A DNA stretch of 64,000 nucleotides from Ignavibacteriota bacterium. Its GTDB lineage: Bacteria > Bacteroidota > Ignavibacteria > UBA10030 > UBA6906. Shown here piece by piece: positions 7,772 through 17,226 of this stretch; within the stretch, counting starts at the first letter, position 1; every line of letters starts with the position of its first letter. Location of the stretch: positions 124,001 to 188,000 of the forward strand of contig JADJHP010000006.1 in NCBI GenBank assembly GCA_016707525.1, written 5' to 3'. Under the pieces are notes generated by a model. It searched no databases. It was not told the origin of the DNA and saw only the letters and a list, made by a program, of their open reading frames with translations. Position numbers and translations under genes: made by a program.

Positions 7772-8265
7772 AACTTGATCGCGTGTTTGGCGGACTGAAC
7801 ATCAGTTCGGAAGGTCTCGGGGCCCAGCGGCGCCGGATGAATGCCATCGCCGAGAACCTGGCGAATGCGGACACCACACGCACCGAGCAGGGCGGCCCCT
7901 ACAAACGGAAGATCATTCAGCTCAAGGCAAAAGGGGCGCAGATGTTCTCGACGATGCTGCGTCAGTCGGCCATGCCGATGAGCACGACCCACCCGGGACA
8001 CGTTGTCGCTGGTGCGCCGGCGCTCCCCGGAGATCCATCGAATGTCTCCTCGGTAGAGGCGACCGAGACGGTCGACTCTGCCCCGCCCCGCGTGGTCTAT
8101 GATCCCGGCAACCCGGATGCAGACCCCAACGGGTACGTCACCATGCCGAACGTCAACATCGTGACGGAGATGGTGAATATGATCTCAGCGTCACGCGCCT
8201 TCGAGGCGAATGTGGTGGCGGTGAACGCAGCAAAGAACATGGCGAAGGACTCTCTGGAGATCTGA
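7768..8265 (+). CDS. flgC: Flagellar rod protein FlgC
   Basis: Proximal rod subunit of 165 residues. The N terminus has ISSEGLGAQRRRMNAIAENLANADTT, the rod signature, and the C terminus has YVTMPNVNIVTEMVNMISASRAFEANV, the FlgC-type end. Translation is coupled to flgB by an ATGA overlap. FlgB, FlgC and FliE build the base of the rod on the MS ring. Confidence 0.93.
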   Translation: MKLDRVFGGLNISSEGLGAQRRRMNAIAENLANADTTRTEQGGPYKRKIIQLKAKGAQMFSTMLRQSAMPMSTTHPGHVVAGAPALPGDPSNVSSVEATETVDSAPPRVVYDPGNPDADPNGYVTMPNVNIVTEMVNMISASRAFEANVVAVNAAKNMAKDSLEI

Positions 8266-8267
8266 TC

Positions 8268-8546
8268 ATGGATGTACGTGGGATCACGACACATACGTTC
8301 CCGGTGTTGACCCCTTCGCAGGGCACCCGCAAGGGGAGTCAGGCGGCGGACGAGACGACCCAGCCCCGCGGTGCGCAGAGTTCCGCGAGCGAGCGGCATC
8401 CGGCGCTGACCGCGGAAGAGCAGCGTTATTTTGAATCAGCGTTCCCTGTGTCCGCACAGGAGAAACCTGGTGCCACGACCTACAGCGGTGGTGGCGCGAT
8501 GCGCCAGCCGTTGCGGTCAGGGACGCTGGTCGACAGAAAGGCGTGA
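8268..8546 (+). CDS. Small unknown protein between flgC and fliE
   Basis: A 92-residue, polar, probably disordered protein starting two bases after the flgC stop and ending three before fliE. A short conserved-looking core, ALTAEEQRYFESAFP (about residues 46-60), is flanked by low-complexity Ser/Gln/Gly-rich sequence. There is no signal peptide or membrane segment. Its place inside the rod operon suggests an accessory or assembly role, but no family was recognised. Confidence 0.55.
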   Translation: MDVRGITTHTFPVLTPSQGTRKGSQAADETTQPRGAQSSASERHPALTAEEQRYFESAFPVSAQEKPGATTYSGGGAMRQPLRSGTLVDRKA

Positions 8547-8549
8547 CAG

Positions 8550-8858
8550 ATGAAGATCGGGCAGGCACTCACATTGATGCCGAATATCCGTCAGGTCAAC
8601 AAGAATGGCCTGATCGATAGGACGCTCAAAGAGACGCAGGCATCGTTCGGTGAGACGTTGCAGCGGGCGATCACCGACGTGAACTCGCTGCAGAATGAAG
8701 CGGGGAAAGCAGTGGACAAAATGGTGACGGGCGAGGCGGTCGATCTGCATGAAGTGATGATCGCCGTAGAGAAGGCCAGGACGAGTTTCGACCTTCTCAT
8801 GGAGATCCGGAACAAGACGATGGACGCGTATCGAGAAATCATGAGAATGCAGGTATAA
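8550..8858 (+). CDS. fliE: Flagellar hook-basal body protein FliE
   Basis: FliE joins the MS ring to the rod and is needed for export-gate opening. The 102-residue product ends in the family signature: VTGEAVDLHEVMIAVEKARTS followed by FDLLMEIRNKTMDAYREIMRMQV. It lies 3 bases before fliF, in the expected flgB-flgC-fliE-fliF order. Confidence 0.92.
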   Translation: MKIGQALTLMPNIRQVNKNGLIDRTLKETQASFGETLQRAITDVNSLQNEAGKAVDKMVTGEAVDLHEVMIAVEKARTSFDLLMEIRNKTMDAYREIMRMQV

Positions 8859-8861
8859 TCC

Positions 8862-10406
8862 ATGGCCTCCAGCGGTGTAACAGTGCAACAGCAGATGACC
8901 GGATTTATGGGCCGGTTGACGGGATCGCAGAAGCTTACGCTGGGCGTCGTGGCGCTTGGTTCGATCGCCGCGATCATCGCGCTCGTCACGCTCGTCAACG
9001 CCCCGAGCTATACCACCCTCTTTTCCAACGTGAACGCCGAAGACGCTTCGAAGATCGTTGCCAAGCTGAAGGAAAAGGACGTCCCCTATCAGCTCGATGA
9101 CGGCGGCAAGACCATCATGGTGCCGAAGCAGAGCGTCTATGAGCTCCGCCTTACGCTGGCCGGCGAAGGTCTGCCCCAGTCGAGCACGATCGGGTATGAG
9201 ATCTTCGACCGCACCAACCTGGGTGTCTCGGACTTCGTGCAGAAGGTGAACTATCGCCGGGCGCTGGAAGGCGAACTTGCCCGCACGATCCTGACGCTGG
9301 AAGAGGTCGAGGCCGCACGCGTCCATCTGGTGGTCCCGGAACGCGCGTTGTTCAAAGAGGACGAGAAGGCCGCCACCGCATCGGTGGTCCTGAAGCTGAA
9401 GTCCGGCAAACCGCTCCGCCGCGAGACCGTGCAGGGGATCTCTCACCTGATCGCGAGCAGCGTGGAAGGGATCGAATCCGGCAATGTCACCATCGTGGAT
9501 TCCAGGGGACAGCTCCTCTCGGATGTGCACAAGCCGAACTCCATCGCAGGCATGACCTCGTCGCAGTACGAATTGCAGCAGAAGGTGGAAGCATACCTCG
9601 GACAGAAGGCACAATCGCTGCTGGAAAGCGTCGTCGGCGGCGGGAATGCCCTGGTCCAGGTGAATGCCGACCTGGATTTCCGCCAGGTGGAACGCACCCT
9701 CGAACAGTACGATCCGGACAAAACGGCGGTCCGCAGCGAGTCGATCACCGAATCGAAGAACACCGGTGGCGATTCTTCGGCGGCGAGCATGAGTTCCGCA
9801 ACAACGACGAACTATGAGGTCAACAAGACCGTCGAGCATATCGTCGAGAACATGGGGAATATCCGCCGCCTGACCGTTGCCGCGCTGGTGAACGGTGTGC
9901 CGAAGAAGGTCACGAAGGACGGTGCGGAGACCACGGAGATCTCGCCGCGCACCGAGGAGGAGATCGGTCAGTTGACCGAGCTCGTCCGCCGCGCTGTGGG
10001 GTATGACCAGCTCCGGAATGATGAGGTGTCGGTGACCAACCTCACCTTCGGCCCGACGGAGCACGAACAGGAGTTCGTCTACAAGTCGTCGCCGCTCTCG
10101 GACTGGACCGAATATACGGAAGAGATCTTCATCATCCTCGCCATGCTGGGTGCCGTGATCGTGTTGCGGTCACTCCTGGGCCGGGTGCGCACGCGGATCG
10201 AGCTGCCCACGGTAGAGAAGGATGTGGAAGAGCTGGCAGGCCAGTTGCCTCGCAAGAAGGCCGCCATCGCCCTTCCGCCGGAGGAAGAGGAGATGAACGC
10301 GGAGGTTCTCCTCCGGCAGGAGCGACGCAAGAGGGTCGTTTCGTACATCCGCGAGAAGCCGCATGAGAGTTCACGGTTGTTGAAAGTCTGGTTATCAGAG
10401 GAGTAG
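8862..10406 (+). CDS. fliF: Flagellar MS-ring protein FliF
   Basis: The 514-residue inner-membrane ring protein. It has an N-terminal membrane segment at about 26-46, two ring-building motifs in the periplasm (for example the segment with NYRRALEGELARTI and VPERALFKEDEKAATASVVL), a variable Ser/Thr-rich region at about 300-320, a C-terminal membrane segment at about 421-442 and a cytoplasmic tail that binds FliG. Length is near the family norm. Confidence 0.95.
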   Translation: MASSGVTVQQQMTGFMGRLTGSQKLTLGVVALGSIAAIIALVTLVNAPSYTTLFSNVNAEDASKIVAKLKEKDVPYQLDDGGKTIMVPKQSVYELRLTLAGEGLPQSSTIGYEIFDRTNLGVSDFVQKVNYRRALEGELARTILTLEEVEAARVHLVVPERALFKEDEKAATASVVLKLKSGKPLRRETVQGISHLIASSVEGIESGNVTIVDSRGQLLSDVHKPNSIAGMTSSQYELQQKVEAYLGQKAQSLLESVVGGGNALVQVNADLDFRQVERTLEQYDPDKTAVRSESITESKNTGGDSSAASMSSATTTNYEVNKTVEHIVENMGNIRRLTVAALVNGVPKKVTKDGAETTEISPRTEEEIGQLTELVRRAVGYDQLRNDEVSVTNLTFGPTEHEQEFVYKSSPLSDWTEYTEEIFIILAMLGAVIVLRSLLGRVRTRIELPTVEKDVEELAGQLPRKKAAIALPPEEEEMNAEVLLRQERRKRVVSYIREKPHESSRLLKVWLSEE

Positions 10407-10414
10407 GCGCAGGA

Positions 10415-11437
10415 ATGTCACAACCCGTAAGCACGGATCGTTTGAATGCGCGGCAGAAGGCCGCCATGCTCATGCTGTCCCTGGACGTCGAGACTGCGAC
10501 GCGCCTGATGCGGCAACTCTCGCAGGACGAGATCGAGATGCTGACGATCGAGATCGCGAATGTCCGTGGGATCAGCTCGACCGTGGCGGATGCTGTGACC
10601 GAAGAGTTCCATCATATGATCACCGCCCAGGAGTATGTGATCCAGGGCGGCATCGACTACGCGCAGAAACTGCTGGAGCACTCGCTGGGGTTCAGCAAGG
10701 CGACGGATGTGCTCGAGAAGGTGAAGGCGCTGACGCATGTGAAGGGGTTCGGCATGCTGAAGAAGGCCGATGCTCAGCAGCTGGCCAGCTTCCTGGGGAA
10801 GGAACATCCCCAGACGATCGCCCTGATCCTCTCCAACCTGACCGCGGACCAGGCAGCGCAGGTGTTGACGGAGTTCTCGGAAGAGCTGCGGAACAACGTG
10901 AGCTACCGCATGGCGACCCTCGGGAAAGTGTCGCCGTCCCTGCTGGCCGAGGTCGAGGATGTCGTCGAGGATATCGCACGCACGGAGATCAGCCAGAGCA
11001 TGAGCTCGATGGGCGGGTCAAAATCGATGGCTTCCGTTCTCAACAAGTGCAATGGTGCGACCGCCAAGGTCATCCTCGAGCATATCGAGCAGTCTGACCC
11101 GCAGCTGGCCAGTGAGATCAAACGACTCATGTTCATGTTCGAAGATCTGCTGTATGTCGACGACCGCGGGATCCAGCGTGTGCTGCGTGAGGTGGACAAG
11201 CGTGACCTGGCGATGTCGTTGAAGGTCGTGGAAGACAAGCTCAAGGAAAAGGTCCTGCGCAACATGTCGGAACGCGCACGCGAACTGCTCCAGGAGGAAT
11301 TGCAGTATATGGGCCCTGTCCGGCTCAAAGAAGTGGAAGGCGCACAGACGCGTATCGTGGAGATCGTGAAGCAGCTTGAGGACCAGGGCGAGATCGTGGT
11401 CGCAGGCCGCGGAGGATCGGAGGAGGTCTTTGTCTAA
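10415..11437 (+). CDS. fliG: Flagellar motor switch protein FliG
   Basis: The torque-generating switch protein, 340 residues. The middle domain has the EHPQTIALILSNL motif (about 128-140), and the C-terminal domain has the charged helix with VDDRGIQRVLREVDKRDLAMSLK that contacts MotA. Its end overlaps the proposed TTG start of fliH by 8 bases. All three FliG domains appear intact. Confidence 0.95.
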   Translation: MSQPVSTDRLNARQKAAMLMLSLDVETATRLMRQLSQDEIEMLTIEIANVRGISSTVADAVTEEFHHMITAQEYVIQGGIDYAQKLLEHSLGFSKATDVLEKVKALTHVKGFGMLKKADAQQLASFLGKEHPQTIALILSNLTADQAAQVLTEFSEELRNNVSYRMATLGKVSPSLLAEVEDVVEDIARTEISQSMSSMGGSKSMASVLNKCNGATAKVILEHIEQSDPQLASEIKRLMFMFEDLLYVDDRGIQRVLREVDKRDLAMSLKVVEDKLKEKVLRNMSERARELLQEELQYMGPVRLKEVEGAQTRIVEIVKQLEDQGEIVVAGRGGSEEVFV

Positions 11438-12155
11438 CGTCCTGCACATGCACCGGAAGGTCGGCGCCCAGATCCGTATCATCCGGGGCGCACCTCCCAA
11501 ACCCAAGCCCGCACCCGTGGTGCGGCCCGCGGAAACGCGGCATGCCCCGCCGGACACGACGCACGGGGCGGAGAAGCCTCTGGAGCCGTACCGGATCCCC
11601 GTGGACGATGGGCTCACGGAGGAACGGTTGCGCGAGGAGTTCGAGCGCGGTCGCGTGCAGGGGCTGACGGAGGCAGCGGCTGCCATTGGTGAACGGGAGG
11701 AGACCGCGCGCACCGCTTCGGCCCGCCGGCTGGACACGCTCCTGGAGTCGATGGCGAAGGAAACCGCCCGGTTCGCATCCGACCTTGAACGGGAGGTCTA
11801 TCGTTTTGCGGTAGCGGTGGCGGAACGCATCGTGAAACGCGAGATCACCCTGGATGAGTCGGTCGTGATGCGTCAGATGCGCGAAGCCATCCGGCGGATC
11901 GTCGGCGTGGAAACCATCACCGTCCGGGTGCATCCGGAAGACGAGGCGTTGGTCCGCTCGCAGAGATCGGCGATGCTCTCCTCTTCGGATTCCGTCCGTG
12001 AGATCGTGATCGAGGGGGATGAGAGTATCGAGCGCGGTGGGTGCATCCTCGTAAGTGCCACAGGCAATGTGGATGCGCGTATCGGCTCGCAGCTGCGTCA
12101 GATCGAGACCGCGCTTTTCGGAGCCCAGTTACCCAGCGAGGAAGAGGCAGGGTGA
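11430..12155 (+). CDS. fliH: Flagellar export ATPase regulator FliH
   Basis: FliH is the stator-like partner of the export ATPase FliI. The 241-residue product has a Pro-rich N terminus, a long Glu/Arg-rich helix (about 60-120) and a C-terminal domain like the V-ATPase E subunit, with VRVHPEDEALV. The start is set at TTG 11430, which has GGAGG 6 bases upstream; the ATG at 11448 is the alternative. The frame runs further back into fliG but that part has no family match. Confidence 0.82.
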   Translation: MSNVLHMHRKVGAQIRIIRGAPPKPKPAPVVRPAETRHAPPDTTHGAEKPLEPYRIPVDDGLTEERLREEFERGRVQGLTEAAAAIGEREETARTASARRLDTLLESMAKETARFASDLEREVYRFAVAVAERIVKREITLDESVVMRQMREAIRRIVGVETITVRVHPEDEALVRSQRSAMLSSSDSVREIVIEGDESIERGGCILVSATGNVDARIGSQLRQIETALFGAQLPSEEEAG

Positions 12156-13513
12156 TCGAAGCGACACTGACATCGGCCGTACCGCAGGCGGTACCGCCAC
12201 CGCTCCTGCCGCGATCGGACTACCTGGAACGTCTCCGCCGCGTGGACCTGCTGAAGGTGAACGGCAGCGTGAAGCAGGTGATCGGACTGGTCATCGAGTC
12301 CAGCGGCCCTAACTGCGCACTGGGCGATGTCTGTGTGATCAAATCCAAGGACGGGCGGGATCAGTGCCTGTCGGAGGTCGTGGGGTTCCGGAACGACCGG
12401 GTCCTTTCGATGATCCTCGGCGATGCGGCACGGGTCGGTCCCGGAAGTGAGATCGTGGCAACGAACCAGGTGTTGTCGGCGACCGTAGGCGAAGAATTGC
12501 TGGGGCGGGTGCTGAACGGCCTGGGCCATCCGATCGACGGGAAAGGCCCGTTGCATGCGCGCGAGATCCGCTCGATCTACAATGCCCCGCCGAATCCTCT
12601 TGAACGGCAACGGATCAGCAAACCGATCGTGACCGGTATCCGGTCGATCGACACCTTGCTCACCTGTGGCGTCGGCCAGCGTGTCGGCATCTTTGCGGGC
12701 AGTGGCGTGGGCAAAAGTGTGACACTGGGCATGATCGCGCGCCATACGAGTGCGGATGTGAACGTCATCGCGCTGGTCGGCGAGCGCGGGCGCGAGGTCT
12801 CGGAGTTCCTGGACCGCGAGCTGGGTGAGGAGGGGTTGCGGCGGTCGGTGGTCGTGGTCGCGACAAGTGACCAGGCAGCATTGATCCGCATCAAGGCGGC
12901 GTTCCTTGCGACGACGATCGCGGAGTTCTTCCGCGACCGCGGCTTGAACGTCATGCTCCTGATGGATTCCGTCACACGCCTGGCAATGGCGCAACGCGAG
13001 GTGGGCCTTGCGATCGGCGAACCGCCGACCACCAAGGGGTATACACCGTCCGTGTTCGCGATCCTGCCGAAACTGCTGGAGCGTGCGGGCACGGCCCGGC
13101 GCGGCAGCATCACCGGCATGTACACCGTGCTCGTGGAAGGCGACGATATGACCGATCCGGTTGCCGATGCGGTGCGCTCGATCCTGGATGGCCACATCGT
13201 CCTCTCGCGGCGGCTCGCATCGTCAGGCCATTATCCGGCGGTCGATGTTCTGGAAAGTGTGAGCCGTGTGATGCCTGCGGTGACCACCGAGCAGCACCGG
13301 AAAGCGGCACACCGCCTGCTGGATATGATGGCAACGTACCGCGAGGCGGAGGACCTGATCAACATCGGGGCATATGTGAAGGGGAGCAACCCGCGCATCG
13401 ATGAGGCACTGCGGAATTGGGAGAAGATCCGGACCTTCCTCCGGCAGGCATCGACCGAGCGGGCGGATTTCGATCCGAGTATTCAGCATCTGATATCCAT
13501 GATGGGACAGTGA
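12152..13513 (+). CDS. fliI: Flagellum-specific ATPase FliI
   Basis: The ATPase that energises unloading of substrates at the flagellar type III export gate, 453 residues. The Walker A motif is at 182-189 (AGSGVGKS), Walker B in the segment NVMLLMDSVTR, and the F1-beta-like GERGREV motif lies between. The start is GTG at 12152, overlapping the fliH stop (GTGA); a longer open frame reaching 12041 lies within fliH and has no FliI match. Confidence 0.94.
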   Translation: MIEATLTSAVPQAVPPPLLPRSDYLERLRRVDLLKVNGSVKQVIGLVIESSGPNCALGDVCVIKSKDGRDQCLSEVVGFRNDRVLSMILGDAARVGPGSEIVATNQVLSATVGEELLGRVLNGLGHPIDGKGPLHAREIRSIYNAPPNPLERQRISKPIVTGIRSIDTLLTCGVGQRVGIFAGSGVGKSVTLGMIARHTSADVNVIALVGERGREVSEFLDRELGEEGLRRSVVVVATSDQAALIRIKAAFLATTIAEFFRDRGLNVMLLMDSVTRLAMAQREVGLAIGEPPTTKGYTPSVFAILPKLLERAGTARRGSITGMYTVLVEGDDMTDPVADAVRSILDGHIVLSRRLASSGHYPAVDVLESVSRVMPAVTTEQHRKAAHRLLDMMATYREAEDLINIGAYVKGSNPRIDEALRNWEKIRTFLRQASTERADFDPSIQHLISMMGQ

Positions 13514-13520
13514 GGGGTGC

Positions 13521-13955
13521 ATGCGCGTGTCGGACTCTCCATTATCGACGGTCATTCGTGTCAGGGATATGCAGCTCAAGAAGACCCAGCGTGAGCTCGC
13601 GGTCATCAAGGTGGAGCGGCAGACGGAAGAGGTCCGCCTCACCTCTCTGGAAGAGGCGCAGAGCAACGCCATGACCGAGGCTGTGCGGAAGATGAAGACC
13701 CGTGCGGTGGACCTGCAGACGAGCCAGGCATTCCTGCAGAGCCTGTCGCGGAAGATCGAACATCAGGAAGAGAAGGTGCGCGAAGTGACGACCGCGGAGG
13801 AGGGGAAGCGCGTGGAGCTGGTCGAGCGGTCACAATCGAAACAGATGGTCGAGAAGATCGATCAGCGCAGGCGCGACGAGGAGACGAAGGAACAGGAGCG
13901 GAAGGCCCAGCGCGTGATCGACGTGCTCGCACAACGGATAAGGACGGACCTCTAG
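13521..13955 (+). CDS. fliJ: Flagellar export chaperone-like protein FliJ
   Basis: A 144-residue, almost wholly charged coiled-coil protein placed between fliI and a MotE-like gene. The heptad-rich sequence, the N-terminal SPLSTVIRVRDMQLKKTQREL and the C-terminal RRRDEETKEQERKAQRVID match the general build of FliJ, the central stalk of the export ATPase. Identification rests on position and coiled-coil character more than on strict motifs. Confidence 0.82.
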   Translation: MRVSDSPLSTVIRVRDMQLKKTQRELAVIKVERQTEEVRLTSLEEAQSNAMTEAVRKMKTRAVDLQTSQAFLQSLSRKIEHQEEKVREVTTAEEGKRVELVERSQSKQMVEKIDQRRRDEETKEQERKAQRVIDVLAQRIRTDL

Positions 13956-13959
13956 CCGT

Positions 13960-14505
13960 ATGAAGCAGCTGCTTCCAGTATTGATCGTGGTCATCGTTGC
14001 CTCGCTGGCGGCGATGATGCTCGTAGGGACAGTGTTCTATGTCAGGCCGGACCTGCTCGGGGTCGTCCCCCCTGCGGCACCGGCCGATTCCGCGGCGCTG
14101 GCTGTTGTGGCCCATGATTCGCTTGCCGGGCAGCATCTCACCCCGGGGAGGATCGAGGGGGAAGACAGCACGCATGGTGCGGGATCACACGAAGTGAGTC
14201 CAGCGGACTCGCTCATGGGTGTCGTGACTGCGGCACTCATGCGTTCCGACTCGCTGTCGGAACGGCTCCGTCAGGTCATGGAGAACAACCGCGCGGTCCT
14301 CGCTGCTACGGACAGTGCGCGCGGTGCGCAGCGTGCGTCCATGGCCAAGGTCCTGGAAGCGATGGATCCGGCGAGCGCAGCCCGGATCCTTGCCGACTTC
14401 CCGGACGAAGATGTCAAACACGTCGTACTCTCAATCAAGAAAAAGCAGGCGGCAAAGATCCTGGCTGCGCTCCAACCGGATCGTGCTGCCCGCATCATGA
14501 GGTGA
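13960..14505 (+). CDS. MotE-like / MgtE-N-domain flagellar membrane protein
   Basis: A 181-residue protein with one N-terminal membrane segment (about 5-28), a variable periplasmic linker and a C-terminal helical module of the MgtE intracellular N-domain type: KVLEAMDPASAARILADFPDEDV, then IKKKQAAKILAALQPDRAARI. Proteins of this build (MotE/FlbB) lie next to fliJ or fliK in many bacteria and support motor or chaperone functions. Its start is 4 bases after fliJ. The exact function here is inferred from the family. Confidence 0.75.
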   Translation: MKQLLPVLIVVIVASLAAMMLVGTVFYVRPDLLGVVPPAAPADSAALAVVAHDSLAGQHLTPGRIEGEDSTHGAGSHEVSPADSLMGVVTAALMRSDSLSERLRQVMENNRAVLAATDSARGAQRASMAKVLEAMDPASAARILADFPDEDVKHVVLSIKKKQAAKILAALQPDRAARIMR

Positions 14506-14510
14506 ACCGT

Positions 14511-16112
14511 ATGAACAGTATCCCCGTACAGCTGCTCGCGATGGGCGGGCAGTTGAACGTACTGGGAGCTGGCGTCCGGCCTCCGGGTGCTGATGACACC
14601 GCGGTGGGTGGCGATGCGTTCCTCGGGCTTCTGCAACAGATGCTGCTTGGTGGCGGCGTGCAGATGACCGTGAATGCGTTGGCACCTCCGGCGGACACCG
14701 GCATGGCTGAGTCCGGAGACGATGGGTCGGGAGGAGAGGATCCTCCTGCTGATCTGCTCGGCGCAGTCGCGCCCGGCGGGTCATTGGGCGACCTGTTGTC
14801 TTCAGAACTCGCCGGAGCTGCACTCCAGTTGACCGGTACAAGCAGTGGAACCACGGAGGCAACGGCACAACCGGCAACGGTGGCCACAGCCTCAGCCGTG
14901 GAGGCGACCGCCGCCACGACGGTGCAGGAACAGGCCACCGTGGCCCCCGTTCCGGCGTCGTCCGCACAGGCGATGGACGCCATTCTTGCGATGATGGAAC
15001 CAGTCGCGGCAGAGCAGTCCACAGCTCCGTCCGTTACCAGGCCTGTGGCAGCTCCGACGCCGGTCGAGACTCCCGACCCGGTCGCCGTGTTCACGACGAC
15101 TGTCGTCGAGGACCCGGTCACCCCGGTGGTCGTTCCGACGCTGGCCGACAATGATACGCCGGTCCCCGTCCCGATCCCGAAGCAGGGGAAGGCCGGAGCC
15201 GACGCGAGATCCGTTCGTCGCGCCGGTACGCTGGCGACAGCCCCCGATCTTTCTTCCAAAGTCCCGGTCTCCCCGAAGGAGGGGGACAAGATGGCGGTTC
15301 GAGCGCAGGCAACTGCACCGGCATCAGTGGAAGAGATGACAGGGAGTGAGGATCTCCAGCGGATGGTGCGCGTGCTGCAGCATGTGTCGGGTTCGGCGGA
15401 CGTTCAGGCGTCCGGCAGTACCGAAGCGGCGGTCCGCACCGAGCGTGTGACGGCGCAGGCGGCCACGAAGGAGATCACGGCGGATGCATCAGCATCAACC
15501 GCAACGCGCGAGCAGGATGCAACGGTCATCAAGACGGTGCAAGCGCCCGCGCAAACGGCACAGGACGGCATGCGCGACAGCATGCAGCACAAGGACCAGG
15601 CATTTGCGCAACCGGTCTCGGCGCTGACGAAGCCCGAGGGTGGCCGCAGTGCCGAGTTCACTGTCCGGATGCCGGAGTCGTTCGTCTCGCTGCCGCCGGA
15701 AACGGCGAGGAGTGTGGCGGACCAGGTCGTGAAAGGCATGGTCCTCCAGGTGAACGGCGAGAACTCCGAAGTGCGGATCAAGCTGGTGCCGGAATCGCTG
15801 GGCGAAGTATCGGTGCATGTGAAGATGGAAGGCGGGAAGATGCAGGCCCAGATCGATGTGTCACAGGCGGGTGTCAAGTCCGCCCTCGAGGTCCAACTGC
15901 CACAGATACGCCAGTCGCTGATTGAACGTGGTATCGACGTTCAGCGCCTGGATGTGTCGTTCGGCGGCGATCATCCGGCGAAGGAGTCGGGTGGTGGCCA
16001 GGGCGACCGGCGGCAGCGTCAGGGATCGAAACACGCCTACATGGTGGACATGGCCGAGCAGATCGATACCGGCCGCATCATGGGGTACAACACCATGGAA
16101 ATGGTCATGTAG
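14511..16112 (+). CDS. fliK: Flagellar hook-length control protein FliK
   Basis: A 533-residue protein with a long, low-complexity Ala/Thr/Val-rich region (about 1-380), typical of the molecular-ruler part of FliK. The conserved C-terminal hook-length domain holds VRIKLVPESLGEVSVHVKM, then MQAQIDVSQAGVKSALEVQLPQIRQSL. The ATG at 14511 follows GAGGTG; a GTG at 14502 overlapping the previous stop is the alternative. The N-terminal composition is fully normal for this fast-evolving family. Confidence 0.88.
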   Translation: MNSIPVQLLAMGGQLNVLGAGVRPPGADDTAVGGDAFLGLLQQMLLGGGVQMTVNALAPPADTGMAESGDDGSGGEDPPADLLGAVAPGGSLGDLLSSELAGAALQLTGTSSGTTEATAQPATVATASAVEATAATTVQEQATVAPVPASSAQAMDAILAMMEPVAAEQSTAPSVTRPVAAPTPVETPDPVAVFTTTVVEDPVTPVVVPTLADNDTPVPVPIPKQGKAGADARSVRRAGTLATAPDLSSKVPVSPKEGDKMAVRAQATAPASVEEMTGSEDLQRMVRVLQHVSGSADVQASGSTEAAVRTERVTAQAATKEITADASASTATREQDATVIKTVQAPAQTAQDGMRDSMQHKDQAFAQPVSALTKPEGGRSAEFTVRMPESFVSLPPETARSVADQVVKGMVLQVNGENSEVRIKLVPESLGEVSVHVKMEGGKMQAQIDVSQAGVKSALEVQLPQIRQSLIERGIDVQRLDVSFGGDHPAKESGGGQGDRRQRQGSKHAYMVDMAEQIDTGRIMGYNTMEMVM

Positions 16113-16124
16113 GAGGGAAGCACC

Positions 16125-16802
16125 ATGGCAACGATCTCTGAGACATCACTGAGTGCAGCATCTCCGACGTATGCAACGGCGTCCTCCAGTACTCTTGGCA
16201 AGGACGATTTTCTGAAGTTGCTGGTCGAGCAGTTGAAGAATCAAGATCCGATGAACCCGCTCGATGGGACCGAATTCGCGTCGCAGCTGGCGCAGTTCAG
16301 CTCTGTCGAGCAATTGTCGAACATGAACAGCAATCTGGAGGCAAGTGTCTCAACCAATCAGCTGATGGCGCAATCCATCGGGAACTCGCTTGCAACAACG
16401 ATGATCGGCAGGGAGATCAAGGCCACCGGGAATACGTTGAAATATGATGGTGAGACCCCTGTGAAGTTCGGATATTCGCTGGAGGCAGCTGCACGGCAGG
16501 CGACCGTCCGGATCTACAACGCCAAGGGCGAGATGGTACAGGAGATCGAAGGTTCCGGCATCCTCAAGGGGGATAACTGGTTGACCTTTGATCCGGGCGA
16601 GGGGATCCAGCCCAAAGGCGAGTACACGTTCAAGGTCGTGGTGACGGATGACAATGCGAAACCGATGACCGCTTCAGCGTTCACGATGGGGACCATCACC
16701 GGGGTGCGGTTCACGGCAAATGGAACCGTTGTCCTGATCGATGGTGTGGAGGTCCCCGTGGCGAACATCCTGGAGATCCTGAACGGAGCGACCCATGGCT
16801 GA
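16125..16802 (+). CDS. flgD: Flagellar hook assembly protein FlgD
   Basis: The hook cap or scaffold protein, 225 residues. The N-terminal part has LGKDDFLKLLVEQLKNQDP then MNPLDGTEFASQLAQFSSVEQL, the FlgD signature. The C-terminal half is the FlgD Ig-like/Tudor-like region, with VRIYNAKGEMVQEIEG. It is followed with an 8-base overlap by the flagellar-operon protein and then flgE. Confidence 0.93.
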   Translation: MATISETSLSAASPTYATASSSTLGKDDFLKLLVEQLKNQDPMNPLDGTEFASQLAQFSSVEQLSNMNSNLEASVSTNQLMAQSIGNSLATTMIGREIKATGNTLKYDGETPVKFGYSLEAAARQATVRIYNAKGEMVQEIEGSGILKGDNWLTFDPGEGIQPKGEYTFKVVVTDDNAKPMTASAFTMGTITGVRFTANGTVVLIDGVEVPVANILEILNGATHG

Positions 16803-17181
16803 TACCTACGTCAACGGCGTGCGGGTACCGTTCCTCCCCGCGCGCGGAGTGGATGGTTTCAAAGAGCGGACCACAGTCACCGACACCAAAGGTCCGTCCT
16901 TCGACTCCGTCTTCCAGGAGGAACTCCGTGGCCTGACCTTCTCGCGTCATGCCCAGGAGCGGCTCCAGGCGCGCAAGATCCAGCTCAATGACGTGGATCT
17001 GGCGAGCCTGCAGAATGCCGTGAACCGGGCGGATGAGAAGGGAGCGAAGGACTCGCTCGTGCTGATGCGCGACATGGCGTTCATCGTCAGCGTGAAGAAC
17101 AGGACCGTGGTCACGGCAATGGACAGCGAACATCTGAAGGAGAACGTCTTCACCAACATCGATAGTGCAGTGATCGTGTAG
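16795..17181 (+). CDS. Flagellar operon protein (TIGR02530-like)
   Basis: A 128-residue protein between flgD and flgE. The core, FSRHAQERLQARKIQLNDVDLASLQNAVNRADEKG followed by DSLVLMRDMAFIVSVKNRTVVTAMD (quoted in parts), matches the flagellar-operon family known next to flgE in Gram-positives and others. The function is not settled. The start overlaps flgD by 8 bases, so the two are co-translated. Confidence 0.8.
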   Translation: MADTYVNGVRVPFLPARGVDGFKERTTVTDTKGPSFDSVFQEELRGLTFSRHAQERLQARKIQLNDVDLASLQNAVNRADEKGAKDSLVLMRDMAFIVSVKNRTVVTAMDSEHLKENVFTNIDSAVIV

Positions 17182-17196
17182 GAGTCACGCAGTACC

Positions 17197-17226
17197 GGGG
17201 CTGGCCCTCTCGAATAGAGGAGGCCC
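17197..17226 (+). promoter_or_regulatory. Stem-loop in the long flgE leader
   Basis: The 123-base leader before flgE holds an imperfect hairpin: GGGGC (17197-17201) pairs with GCCCC (17223-17227 region) and CCTCT pairs with AGAGG around the loop CGAAT. No T-run follows, so it is not a standard terminator. The leader also has GGA triplets at 17181, 17219, 17250 and in the ribosome site (17291), the pattern seen in CsrA-bound leaders. No promoter was recognised. Confidence 0.35.
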
